A stretch of 64,000 bases of DNA from CAVWQV01 sp963757115 (GTDB lineage Bacteria; Pseudomonadota; Alphaproteobacteria; Acetobacterales; Acetobacteraceae), in the NCBI GenBank assembly GCA_963757115.1, contig CAVWQV010000008.1:1-64000 (forward strand), in the 5' to 3' direction. Numbering within the stretch: position 1 is the stretch's first letter; every line of letters starts with the position of its first letter. This document shows positions 18,744 through 27,257 of the stretch, one piece after another. The notes below the pieces were generated by a model. That model did no database searches. It saw nothing but the letters and a program-made list of their open reading frames with translations, and was not told the origin of the DNA. Position numbers and translations under genes: made by a program.

Positions 18744-20448
18744 TCATGCGCCGAACTGCACGTCGTGCAGACGGCGATACGCGCCGCCCGCCGCCAGCAG
18801 CTCGCCGTGGCGGCCCTGCTCGACGACGCCGCTTCCGTCCACCACGATGATCTGGTCGGCGTCGCGGATTGTGGCCAGGCGGTGCGCGACGACGAGGCTG
18901 GTGCGGCCGGCGGCAAGCTCGGCCAGCGATTGCTGGATCGCGCGCTCGGTCTCGCTGTCGAGCGCGCTCGTCGCCTCGTCGAGGATGAGGATCGGCGGGT
19001 TCTTCAGGAACATGCGGGCGATCGCCACCCGCTGGCGTTGGCCGCCGGAGAGCTTGACGCCGCGCTCGCCGAGCACGGTGTCCAGCCCCTGCGGCAGGCC
19101 GGCGATCGTCCCGGCCAGGCGGGCGCGGCCGGCGGCCTGCAGGATCTCCGCCTCGTTCGCGCCGAGACGCCCGTAAGCGATATTCTCGCGCAGCGTGCCG
19201 GCGAACAGGAACACGTCCTGCTGCACGACGCCGACCTGGCGGCGCAGCGAGTCCAGCGTCATCGCGCGGATGTCCATGCCGTCGATCGTGATGCGGCCGC
19301 CCCCGATGTCGTAGAAGCGCGGCAGCAGCGCGCAAAGCGTGCTCTTGCCGGCGCCGGACGGGCCGACGAAGGCGACGGTCTGGCCCGCCGCGATGCGCAG
19401 GCTGACGTCGCGCAGCACCGGGCGAGCGGGGTCGTAGCCGAACGTCACGGCGTCATACACGATGTCGCCGGCGAGCGGCGGCGCTGGGCGGGCGCCGGGG
19501 CGGTCGACCAGCATCGGCTCGGTGTCCATCAGCTCGCAGTAGCGGCGAAAGCCGGCGATCCCCTTGGGATAGGTCTCCAGCACGGCGCTGATCTTCTCGA
19601 CGGGGCGGAAGAACACGCCGACCAGCAGCAGGAAGCCGACGAAGCCGCCGGGCGTCAGCTGGTCGTGCAGGACGAACCAGGTGCCCGCGACCATGACGAG
19701 CATCTGGGTCGCGCGCATCGCCAGGTAGGTCAGCGCCGTGCTCGCCGCCATCAGCCGGTAGCCCTGCAGCTTAGTGCGCCGGTAGGCGTCGTTCTCGCGG
19801 GCGAACAGGCGCCGCTCGTGCGCCTCGTTGGCGAAGGACTGGACGACGCGCATCCCGCCGATGTTCTCCTCGACCCGCGCGTTGAAGGCGCCGATCCCGG
19901 CGAAGATCGCCCGGAAGTTCTGCGTCATGCGGTTGCCGTAGCGGATGGCGAGGAACAGGATCGGCGGCACGACAACGGCGGTGATGAGCGCCAGGTTAGC
20001 GTTGACGGCGAACATCAGCGCGAACGCGCCGGCGAAGGTCATCACGGCGATGAACAGGTCCTCCGGGCCGTGGTGGGCGACCTCGCCGATGTCCTCGAGG
20101 TCCTTGGTGACGCGGGCGATCAGGTGGCCGGTCTTCTGCTCGTCGTAGAACGCGAAGGACAGGCGCTGCAGGTGGGCGAAGGCGCGGCGGCGCATCTCCG
20201 TCTCGAGCGCGATCCCGAGCACGTGGCCCCAGTAGGTGACGATCGCCATCAAGGCGGTGTTGAGCAGGTAGAGCAGGACGAGCCCGGATGCGCAGAGGGC
20301 GATAAGCTGCCAGTCGCGGCCGGGGAGCAGCCGGTCCACGAAGGCGCGCACGGCGAGCGGGAAGGGACAGCACGGCGCAGCCGAAGTCGAGCACGAACAG
20401 CTTGCGATGCGGGCGGTAGTAGCTGGCGAAGCGGCGCAGGAGGGACAT
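18744..20448 (-). pseudogene. ABC exporter (MsbA-like, TMD-NBD fusion), copy A, 17-base deletion near N-terminus
   Basis: Start MSLLRRFASYYRPHRKLF at 20448 matches copy B. Compared with copy B (44590-44625), 17 bases (GGCCTGCTGGAGCTCGC) are missing after GTGCTGTCC, throwing the first ~32 codons out of frame. An internal ATG at 20351 opens the remaining 535 residues. These contain the transmembrane helices, Walker A GPSGAGKST, the ABC signature LSGGQRQRVAIAR, Walker B ILILDEATSALDS and the H-loop VAHRLATI. Translation from the internal start would lack TM helix 1. Known relatives export lipids or drugs. Confidence 0.85.
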
Positions 20449-20686
20449 GGTCGGGTCTTAAAAGCTTTCCGGCCCGCCCGCGATCGTCAGGGGAACAGGA
20501 GATATCGGGGCTGTCGCGCCACCAACCGAGCCGCGCTGAGTTCCGCATTGATCAGCTTGGCCCTGTGCGCAGTGTTCAGGTCAGCTTGGCGAGCACGGCC
20601 GAAATCCGGTCCTGAACGCATGTAATTAGCCAAGCCTTGTGGGCGACCAAGCTGCGGCGCTGTCTTCGATCGAGCCTGATGCGACT

Positions 20687-21502
20687 TCAGCGGCGCTGCC
20701 CTTCGGCCGGCGGTCTGCGTCCGCGCACATGGAGGAACAACGGCGCGGTGCGCGTATCGGCGACGGCTGGCTCTGCCTCTGCGGTCGCCTCATCCGCGCA
20801 AGGCTCGCCGAGGCGCTCCAGCACGAAGCCTGCCTCGATGACAAGGTTGATCCAGGTGCTCAGCGTGCGGTGGAAGCGCGGTTCCTGAAATGGCGCGACC
20901 CGGGTGCGCTCCTCCGGCGAGACGGCGCCGAACCACCAGCGGTCCACCCGCCCGTCTATGGTCTCGAAGTAGCCGCCGATCTCGATCGCGCGCACCGTTA
21001 CGCCATCCGCCTCCCGCAGCACGCGGCGGTGTGGCGGCACGAAGCACGGGTGCAGGATGGAGAACTGCAGGAAGCCGCCGGGCCGCAGCACCCGGTAGGC
21101 TTCGGCCAAGACCGGCGTCTGCTCCGGCATGTCCATCAGCGACATGAAGGCGGTGGCGAAGTCGAACGCTCCGTCGGCGAAGGGCAGGCAAGCCGCATCG
21201 GCATGGACGTACTCGATGCCGAGCGGCTCCTCCCTCTCCGCCTCTCGGGCGTGCCGGAGAAAGGTGGGTGAGACGTCGAGCGCTGTCATGCGTGCGCCGC
21301 GCCGGGCGAGCTGGCGCGTGTTGCCGCCCTCGCCGCAGCCGATGTCGAGGCCGCGCAGCCCGGCGATTGGCGGCAACATGGCGAGGAAGGCCGGCGTGTT
21401 CACGCGATCCCGGTACACGTCGAATCCCGCCCGCGCATGGCGCGTCCAGGTCTCGGCATTTGTCTCCCAACAGGCTGCCGCCTGCTCTCGCGTCATGGTC
21501 AT
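20687..21502 (-). CDS. Class I SAM-dependent methyltransferase (UbiE/ubiquinone-type fold)
   Basis: 271 residues from ATG 21502 (MTMTREQAAACWETNAETW); the frame is open further upstream but lacks family similarity there. Motif I is LDIGCGEGGNTRQLA, motif II ALDVS, then FATAFMSLMDMPE and the post-motif AYRVLRPGGFLQFSI. The substrate cannot be told. Monocistronic as far as seen, with a gap of ~350 bases to the divergent XRE gene. Confidence 0.85.
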   Translation of the reverse strand: MTMTREQAAACWETNAETWTRHARAGFDVYRDRVNTPAFLAMLPPIAGLRGLDIGCGEGGNTRQLARRGARMTALDVSPTFLRHAREAEREEPLGIEYVHADAACLPFADGAFDFATAFMSLMDMPEQTPVLAEAYRVLRPGGFLQFSILHPCFVPPHRRVLREADGVTVRAIEIGGYFETIDGRVDRWWFGAVSPEERTRVAPFQEPRFHRTLSTWINLVIEAGFVLERLGEPCADEATAEAEPAVADTRTAPLFLHVRGRRPPAEGQRR

Positions 21503-21850
21503 GGATCGAGTTCCAACCGGTCCCTCTTGCTCGAGAGGCGTTGGCCCGCTGCGCGGGGTCATAGCGAACGCACTTCTGAATCCTTGGTCAAGGTTCGGAG
21601 CCGCTAATAGCGGCAGGAGCATGCTTTCTATTTTGAAACCGATTCCACGCTCGCAGTTTGCTGAGATCCGCTGATTGACGCGGGTCCCTCTTAAAAACGC
21701 TCGCGTGCTTAAAAAAGAATCGCTCAACCGTTTCGACGCACGCTAGGCTTGCAGCCGGTTCGGCTATCCATTACGGCCATACCATGGTGTGGCCGCGCCG
21801 CCTAGCTCTGGGCCTCGGGGGGAGCCGTAGCTGTTGGCTGGACTGAGATC
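21503..21850. other. Intergenic region between methyltransferase and XRE regulator
   Basis: About 350 bases between divergent genes. The leftward frame stays open to 21727 but without recognisable protein features. No repeats or fragments noticed. Probably holds both promoters. Confidence 0.4.
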
Positions 21851-22471
21851 ATGAGCCGGCCATCAAAGGAGGCCGCCTCGGCGGCGCTGCGCAAGGCGTC
21901 GCCACCCACCTCCTCCGTAAGGAAAGCTGCCGTCCCGAAGGTGCCGACGAAGCGCAAGGCAGGCAAGCCTGCCGAAGCAGCCATGATCGAGTTGTTTGGC
22001 CAACGGCTGAAGGCGGCACGCGCGGCCGCCGGCCTCACACAAGCCGAGTTGGCCAAGCGTGCGGGCATCTTGCAAACCAAGCTCCCGGCCATGGAAGCCG
22101 GCCGCACGGATTTGAAGCTCTCGATGTTGCGCCGCCTTGCGCGAGCTATCGGCGTCTCGCTGTACAACATCGTGCCCGAGTGGCATCAGGACGTTGCCGC
22201 ATCGAAGCTGCGGCATGAGCCAGACGGCGAGGCGGTTCCAGACGACCTTCAGGCGGTTTTCGGCCACAACTTCCGGCTCGCGCGCCTAGCGGCCGGCCTG
22301 TCCCAGTCTCAAGCAGCGAAACTCAGCGGTGTCAATCAAGGCAGCATCTCGCTCGCGGAAGCAGGTCGCCTCAACGCCACGATTCAAACGATGGCGGCGT
22401 TGGCGCCGATCGTCGGCAAAACTGTCAACGAGCTGCTGACACCGCTTTCGCGCCCCGGCCGGAAGAAATAG
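21851..22471 (+). CDS. Transcriptional regulator with two tandem XRE-type HTH domains
   Basis: 206 residues: a basic, Pro/Lys-rich N-terminal ~40 residues, then a first Cro/C1-type HTH (~50-105: RLKAARAAAGLTQAELAKRA) and a second HTH (~138-195: NFRLARLAAGLSQSQAAKLS, QGSISLAEAG). Two complete XRE domains in one chain could bind both half-sites of an operator as a monomer. It lies immediately before the truncated rep fragment, so it may belong to that lost replicon. No cognate operator was spotted. Confidence 0.8.
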   Translation: MSRPSKEAASAALRKASPPTSSVRKAAVPKVPTKRKAGKPAEAAMIELFGQRLKAARAAAGLTQAELAKRAGILQTKLPAMEAGRTDLKLSMLRRLARAIGVSLYNIVPEWHQDVAASKLRHEPDGEAVPDDLQAVFGHNFRLARLAAGLSQSQAAKLSGVNQGSISLAEAGRLNATIQTMAALAPIVGKTVNELLTPLSRPGRKK

Positions 22472-22601
22472 CCGCCGTTCCAGCCTGCCATTGCGGCGTC
22501 TCGGCCTATGGACATGACAATAGACCTATGGACGTAACCATGAGATGTTGATGCGTAGAAGCGCGGTGACCGGACGTTTCCGGTCGGGGAACTTGCTGCA
22601 T

Positions 22602-23032
22602 GAGCGGCGAAAAACAGCCTGGTCCCGATCCACGCAGCACCCGGGACAAACGACTGACCCGGCTGCTGGACGGAGCCGACGCCGCGACCGCCGACCCGGA
22701 GTTCGATCCTCTACGCTCATACCGTGTTCTGTCAGACCGGCCTGCCGTATCGGAATCCCGGTGACGACGTTCGGCTGTGGGAGCGCAGCAACGGCCAGGT
22801 CGGCTTGCAGGTCATCGCCGGCAGCGCGTGGCATCCCGAGAGAGGCCAGTTCGTGCAGCTTGGGTTGCCCTACGGCCCGAAGCCCCGGCTGCTGCTGGCC
22901 TATCTCAACCGTGAGGCGATGATACACGCCTCTCAGGTCGTCGAGGTGGAACACAGCCTGACGGCGTTCGTGAAGGCACTGAAGCTCGACCCAAAGGGAC
23001 GGAACATCACCATCATCAAGGACCAGCTTTAA
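22602..23032 (+). pseudogene. N-terminal fragment of a second type of plasmid RepA
   Basis: ATG 22602 opens MSGEKQPGPDPRSTRDKRL; a frame change near 22695 leads to YAHTVFCQTGLPYRNPGDD, then LGLPYGPKPRLLLAYLN and KALKLDPKGRNITIIKDQL, stopping at 23032. These are the conserved N-terminal blocks of plasmid RepA proteins of ~350-400 residues; the C-terminal two-thirds are gone. The next sequence, from ~23035, belongs to an unrelated BPSL0067 gene, so a deletion joined the two. Confidence 0.75.
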
Positions 23033-23148
23033 ATCCTGCTATTCAACCCGGCACTGCGATCGCAACCTTCGACGCGAATGGGACATATGGGAATCACACC
23101 GACGGAAGATCGCATGCGGCAATCTACATCAGCCAAGATCAACATGGC

Positions 23149-24243
23149 CTAGTGGTGCGAGTTAGAAGTTCGTTGGCAGAAGCGTTGGACGCTGGCGAGG
23201 ATGTCGTCGGCGGATTTGGTCCAGACGAAGGGCTTTGGGTTCTCGTTGGTGCTTGCGATGTAGTGGCGGATCGCCTGCCCCAGGGCGCGGGTGCTGCGAA
23301 AGACGCCACGGCGGAGTTGGCGGGCGGTGAGCAGGGCGAACCAGGCCTCCACCAGGTTGAGCCAGGAGGCTGAGGTCGGCGTGAAGTGCAGGTGGTAGCG
23401 CGGGCGCTTGGCCAGCCAGCGCTGGATGGTCGGGGCCTTGTGGGTGGAGGCGTTGTCGAGCACGAGATGCACGTCCAGCTTGGGCGGCACGCTGTCCTCG
23501 ATCTGATCGAGAAAGGCGCGAAACTCCACCGCACGATGCCGGTGGCGGCAGGCGCCGATCACCGTGCCGGTCTTCACGTCGAGGGCAGCGAACAGGTCTG
23601 TGGTGCCATGGCGGACGTAGTCGTGGGTCCGCCGCTCGACTTGGCCCGGGCGCATTGGCAGCACCGGCGCGGTGCGCTCGGTGGCCTGGATGGACGGCTT
23701 CTCGTCCACGCACAGCACCAGGGCGCGGTCAGGCGGGGCCATGTAGAGGCCGACGATGTCGCGTACCTTGTCCACGAACAGCGGGTCGCGCGAGAGCTTG
23801 AAGGTCTCTGTCCGGTGCGGCTGGAGGGCGAAGGCGTGCCAGATGCGCACCACCGCCGACTGGCTCAGCCCGACCGCCTGGGCCAGGCTGCGCGTGCTCC
23901 AGTGCGTGGCGTTGGGCGGCGTGCTCTCCAGCGTGGTGACGACCGCCCGCTCGACCTGCTCATCGGTGATCGTGCGCGGTGCGCCAGGCCGGGGCTCATC
24001 GAGCAACCCGTCCGGCCCGCGCGCGGCAAAGCGCTTGCGCCAGGTCGCCACGGTCGGACGGCTCACGCCCAACGCCTGGGCCACCGCGCCATTCGTCGTC
24101 CCCGGCTCGGCACAGGCCAGCACGATGCGGGCTCGCATCGCCAGCGCCTGCGCCGTCTTGCGCCGCCGCGTCCAGCTTTCCAGGGTTGCGCGCTCGCCGC
24201 CCGACAAGCTGATGGCAACCGCATGCGGGCTGGGCATCGCCAC
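23149..24243 (-). CDS. IS630-family transposase
   Basis: 364 residues, open. The N-terminus carries HTH segments (ALGVSRPTVATWRKRFAARG and AVGLSQSAVVRIWHAF). The DDE catalytic triad is Asp180 (LCVDEKPSIQA), Asp263 (LVLDNASTHK) and Glu299 (LNLVEAWF). It cuts and pastes the surrounding element into TA sites. Intact ORF and matching ends suggest a recent, possibly active insertion. Confidence 0.93.
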   Translation of the reverse strand: MAMPSPHAVAISLSGGERATLESWTRRRKTAQALAMRARIVLACAEPGTTNGAVAQALGVSRPTVATWRKRFAARGPDGLLDEPRPGAPRTITDEQVERAVVTTLESTPPNATHWSTRSLAQAVGLSQSAVVRIWHAFALQPHRTETFKLSRDPLFVDKVRDIVGLYMAPPDRALVLCVDEKPSIQATERTAPVLPMRPGQVERRTHDYVRHGTTDLFAALDVKTGTVIGACRHRHRAVEFRAFLDQIEDSVPPKLDVHLVLDNASTHKAPTIQRWLAKRPRYHLHFTPTSASWLNLVEAWFALLTARQLRRGVFRSTRALGQAIRHYIASTNENPKPFVWTKSADDILASVQRFCQRTSNSHH

Positions 24244-24320
24244 CTCCCACCAAACAACAGTCCCGACGCTCGGGGCTGTTTAGGGAGAGAATGTGACAGG
24301 AAACCCCTAACTCACGTCAC
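23152..24320 (-). mobile_element. IS630-family insertion sequence with TA target duplication
   Basis: About 1.17 kb. Left end GTGGTGCGAGTTAG (from 23152); right end, read inward, GTGACGTGAGTTAG; imperfect terminal repeats. Both are bounded by TA (23150-23151 and 24321-24322), the target dinucleotide that IS630/mariner elements duplicate. A single intact transposase gene fills the element. It interrupts a BPSL0067-family gene. Confidence 0.9.
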
Positions 24321-24422
24321 TAGTGGTGTATGACCAGTGGAAGCGTCCTGCGGTGCAGCCGGTCCACCAACGGCTTATACGCTTTGCCGGCTCCTTGCCG
24401 GTAAATGACGGTGACCAGTTCT

Positions 24423-24767
24423 ATGTTATTGCATAGAATTGCGTTCGGTTTACTCGCTACTTTTACGATTACGGACGATGTGGCAGGCAGGGCGCCGGTC
24501 AGCTGCCCAGTTCAAATCGTACAGCTCAGGTTGCGGCATCACTTGATCCGTGCATCGGTCTTTGATGGAGAACCCACGGAGCAGGCCGATTTGGTGCCTG
24601 TTGGCGGCAAGTGGGACCTTGCTTTCCAGAAGCGGTCGAAACGGCGGCTCTTCTTGGTTTGCCGCTACGGGGGCACCGACGCAGTTAGACAGTTCCTTCT
24701 GCCGCGTGAATTTTCCATGTGTCAGGAGACCCAGCATGGGGCGTCAGTGGCAATCAAGTGTAGCTAG
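24423..24767 (+). CDS. STY0301-family exported protein
   Basis: 114 residues from ATG 24423, which overlaps the end of the broken BPSL0067 gene by 14 bases (an ATG at 24405 is possible). Weak signal-like N-terminus (RIAFGLLATFTIT), then VSCPVQIV, SVFDGEPTEQADLVP and WDLAFQ, with Cys at VCRYGGT and SMCQ. This is the Cys-paired pattern of STY0301-family periplasmic proteins, which are often encoded beside BPSL0067 proteins. Function unknown. The pairing suggests an effector/partner or inhibitor relation, which is inference. Confidence 0.65.
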   Translation: MLLHRIAFGLLATFTITDDVAGRAPVSCPVQIVQLRLRHHLIRASVFDGEPTEQADLVPVGGKWDLAFQKRSKRRLFLVCRYGGTDAVRQFLLPREFSMCQETQHGASVAIKCS

Positions 24768-24942
24768 CTAGACGATATTGCTCGTATCGCGGCGGCAAGA
24801 CCTCCGCCTTGCGGCACACCTCGCCGATCGCTGTGCCATCCTGCGCTGTCCGGAAAGCGGGGAGCAGGTCATTGGATTGCGAAGTTTTGTCGATTCCGTG
24901 TTCGATTGGGACATACTATTAAGTGACGATGCCAAGGACAGA

Positions 24943-26229
24943 ATGGTCATGCCTCCTCGGACGCGATTTTCGATCCTGGCGCTGGCAGTGATCTTGGCGC
25001 TTGTAGCGGCATATGGTTTGTCGCGGATTCAGCGTGAATATCCGTCCGATTGGGCCCGCATCTTACCCCAAGTTTCCGCTCCAGAATCACCTGCGATTGA
25101 TCTCCAACGGGCACTGCAGCAGATCAGCGACGGAGACGGCCCCAAGGCGGGCTCTCGGCTACCGTTAGCACAGTTCGTCCAGAGCGATGGAAGTCGCATA
25201 CTGGTCGTTCTTGTTGAGGGACAATTCTTCGATCGTTCGATCGAGCCTCGAGAGGTTTGGCGCACGCTCGGACGCGATTTAATATTAGTTTCGTCAGTCG
25301 ACGAGCGCCGCTCCAGCACAGGCAATCTGAGTAGCCCAGTGACCGCGGGATGTGCGATCCCCACTGAAGAGTTTTCGCAGCAGTTAGGATCAACCTCTAT
25401 CAATGAGTGTCAAGGAGTTTACCGGAAAGAATTCCACATTCACGCTGTTGCGCGTATGTCCGCTGTTGTGGAGGCGTCGAACGCAGACCAATCTCCATGT
25501 TGGGCGCGTTACGGGATCTCCGGGCGGGAAGCGGACTACCAGACCTGCATTAGTAATGCGGTCGCCAGCGGGCTAGGCGATCTCTTTTCTGGAGTCCATG
25601 CTCGGCAGTCGGTCGACGCCATAATTCTACCGGCGATTGCAACGGGCACCGGCAAGCTAAGCAAAGCCGCGTTTTACAACAAGCTTTTGGTCGATACGCT
25701 AGTGCCTCAGCTAAACCGGGACTACTACATTCCGGGAACGATTTACCTTCAGGTCTGGCGGGGGGACCCAGACAAGCGCTGGCCTGAGACGGAAATTGCG
25801 ATCGCTGGTGCCGTGGCGGCAGCAGTTACGACTTGGAATTTCAGGTCAGAACACAAGGCTCCCGATTCTGAATGGCTTTCTTTGACCGGCGTGGCTATCG
25901 GTAGCTGCCTGATGCTGCTTATTCTGACAGTCGGCGTCCGTTTCGGTATTCTCTCGGACCTGCTTCCCGTAGTCTCGCCGTTCAGGCCGGTTTTTGTCGT
26001 TAGTTGGATCTCGGCTGCCGTTGGGCTGGTCTCAGTCTTCAAGGCCGTGTTCGGGTTCTTTCCTGCACATCTGAACCCTTACCTTCAAGTGGCCGCCGGC
26101 GCGTTGGCCGCTTTTCTGTGCGACCCGATGACCCGAGCTGACGATGCGATCAGGAGAATGCTCAACGCTGGCCAATCTGGTGTTGCAGAGGGTCGCTCCC
26201 CGGAGAAAGACGGGACTAACCACACATGA
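24943..26229 (+). CDS. Membrane protein of unknown family with a possible macro-like motif
   Basis: 428 residues from ATG 24943 (AAGGA five bases upstream; the frame is open from 24778). One N-terminal TM helix (FSILALAVILALVAAYGLS), ~270 residues outside the membrane, then about four TM segments (GVAIGSCLMLLILTVGVRFG; VFVVSWISAAVGLVSVFKAV; YLQVAAGALAAFL). Within the soluble part, VDAIILPAIATGTGKLSKAA resembles the SIafPaigtGt loop of macro domains, which bind ADP-ribose; this is suggestive only. Codon choice is visibly less GC-biased than its neighbours, so probably acquired. It overlaps the next gene in an ATGA. Confidence 0.6.
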   Translation: MVMPPRTRFSILALAVILALVAAYGLSRIQREYPSDWARILPQVSAPESPAIDLQRALQQISDGDGPKAGSRLPLAQFVQSDGSRILVVLVEGQFFDRSIEPREVWRTLGRDLILVSSVDERRSSTGNLSSPVTAGCAIPTEEFSQQLGSTSINECQGVYRKEFHIHAVARMSAVVEASNADQSPCWARYGISGREADYQTCISNAVASGLGDLFSGVHARQSVDAIILPAIATGTGKLSKAAFYNKLLVDTLVPQLNRDYYIPGTIYLQVWRGDPDKRWPETEIAIAGAVAAAVTTWNFRSEHKAPDSEWLSLTGVAIGSCLMLLILTVGVRFGILSDLLPVVSPFRPVFVVSWISAAVGLVSVFKAVFGFFPAHLNPYLQVAAGALAAFLCDPMTRADDAIRRMLNAGQSGVAEGRSPEKDGTNHT

Positions 26230-26891
26230 TGCGCATTGCACTACTGGGAGGATTCACACTTCTGTCAGCGATATTTGCAGCTCGGATGTCCAGGGCGGAC
26301 GAGGTTACGTTCCACGCCGAGCAGTATGGTTGCGAACTCAGCGTCTTCGGAAATTATCGAGGACGGGTCGAACCGGATAGGCCTTTAACCATCAGCCTTG
26401 ATAGAGGCCGCGAGTACCTCGTCGAGTGTGAAAGCCATGACATTCCAGTGAAGCTTTATGCGCGCCACAACGTTGGTAGCTTCGGCTCCACGCCGTATCA
26501 GGAAAGCCCATCACGTAGGGGTGTAACAGTAGTTCCGGTGGCGGTGCTCCCCAACGTTATTCGTGCGGCGGCGGTAGGGAAAGTCGATGTTACTGCCGTA
26601 GCCGACAGCAACAGCGTCGCTTGCAAGGTCGACAAAAAGGATCCGAAGGACGCTTTTTCTGACGAAACTCATCAGATCGCGCCGGACGATCCGCATCGAA
26701 TCCCGAAGGGAAACCATGTTCGGCTTACAGGGACACCCCAAATACACTGCGGTGACACTAATTTGATGGAGGTAGTGGTCGACGGTTCGAAGGCCTGGTT
26801 CCGAAACCGAGACTTCTCGTTCTCCTATAAGGAAAAACCGATCCCACTCTATCCGCCCAGCCAGGACTTTGACTGCTGCTGGATTGAGTGA
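26226..26891 (+). CDS. Exported protein of unknown function
   Basis: 221 residues. Signal peptide (IALLGGFTLLSAIFAARMSRA, cleavage near ADE), then a beta-rich, Cys-containing body (CELSVFGNYRG, YLVECESHD, VACKVDKK, IHCGDTNLME) ending DFDCCWIE. No family recognised. The start overlaps the stop of the membrane gene (26226-26229). Together with STY0301 and BPSL0067 it forms a four-gene cassette with similar, lower-GC composition. Confidence 0.6.
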   Translation: MMRIALLGGFTLLSAIFAARMSRADEVTFHAEQYGCELSVFGNYRGRVEPDRPLTISLDRGREYLVECESHDIPVKLYARHNVGSFGSTPYQESPSRRGVTVVPVAVLPNVIRAAAVGKVDVTAVADSNSVACKVDKKDPKDAFSDETHQIAPDDPHRIPKGNHVRLTGTPQIHCGDTNLMEVVVDGSKAWFRNRDFSFSYKEKPIPLYPPSQDFDCCWIE

Positions 26892-26931
26892 AGACGTAGG
26901 GGTCAGCGGACGATCTGTTCAAAATCGTACG

Positions 26932-27146
26932 CTAAGCCACCGGGCCGGTGCGGTGCGCGGCGAGGATGCGTGATACGGTTGGGGCGCTGACGTTGTAGAG
27001 CCTAGCCATCTCAGCGCCGGTCTTGCGGCCGGAGATGACGCTTCGGCGATCTCGCGCCGCTTGGCGGTATCCAGCTTCTTGCGTCGGCCACCGATATGGC
27101 CCTCGGCTACTGATTGCGGTCTCGGCGAGGCTCGTGATTTTCTCAT
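26932..27146 (-). pseudogene. C-terminal fragment of a Tn3-type resolvase/invertase
   Basis: Reads VAEGHIGGRRKKLDTAKRRE, then (after one frame change near 27045) VISGRKTGAEMARLYNVS and VSRILAAHRTGPVA with stop at 26932. That is the DNA-binding HTH tail of serine recombinases. The catalytic domain is missing. A transposon scar between the exported-protein cassette and the cyclase fragment. Confidence 0.7.
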
Positions 27147-27257
27147 TCTACTTGACGATCTCTCGTGGGTCGGGCGGGATCCGCGCCGGTTTATGATGCT
27201 GAACGCGGTGGAAGGTGCGGTTTTGGCGCAGGCCGGGAGAAATACGACGGCGAGATG

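Larger units (their letters stand above)
16188..20450. repeat. Large inverted repeat, arm A (partner 44500-48720)
   Basis: Five genes in the order winged-helix-like, HTH-type, Cys-pair protein, S1/P1 nuclease (all +) and ABC exporter (-) recur in reverse complement in the partner arm. Protein similarity is about nine residues in ten by eye, and intergenic DNA is also similar (for example around 17445-17711). Divergence is spread evenly, so the duplication or fusion is not recent. Confidence 0.9.
23035..24436 (+). pseudogene. BPSL0067-family protein, N-truncated and split by an IS630 element
   Basis: Before the insertion (23041-23151) the frame reads IQPGTAIATFDANGTYGNH, then HAAIYISQDQHGLVV. 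After it (24323-24436) the same protein continues YDQWKRPAVQPVHQRLIRF, then SLPVNDGDQFYVIA and stops. Removing 23152-24320 and one TA restores a continuous frame. This PGTAIATF...HAAIYI...YDQW...R pattern is the conserved half of BPSL0067-family proteins, thought to be NlpC/P60- or amidase-like. The N-terminal half, with the presumed catalytic Cys, was lost at the junction with the rep fragment. Confidence 0.7.

Noticed and set aside
18765..20615. 616-codon rightward frame over the ABC exporter
   Set aside because: Exact antisense shadow of the exporter, a common effect in GC-rich DNA; the same shadow appears over copy B.
23386..24333. Rightward frame over the IS630 transposase
   Set aside because: Antisense to a clear DDE transposase and crosses the element's end.
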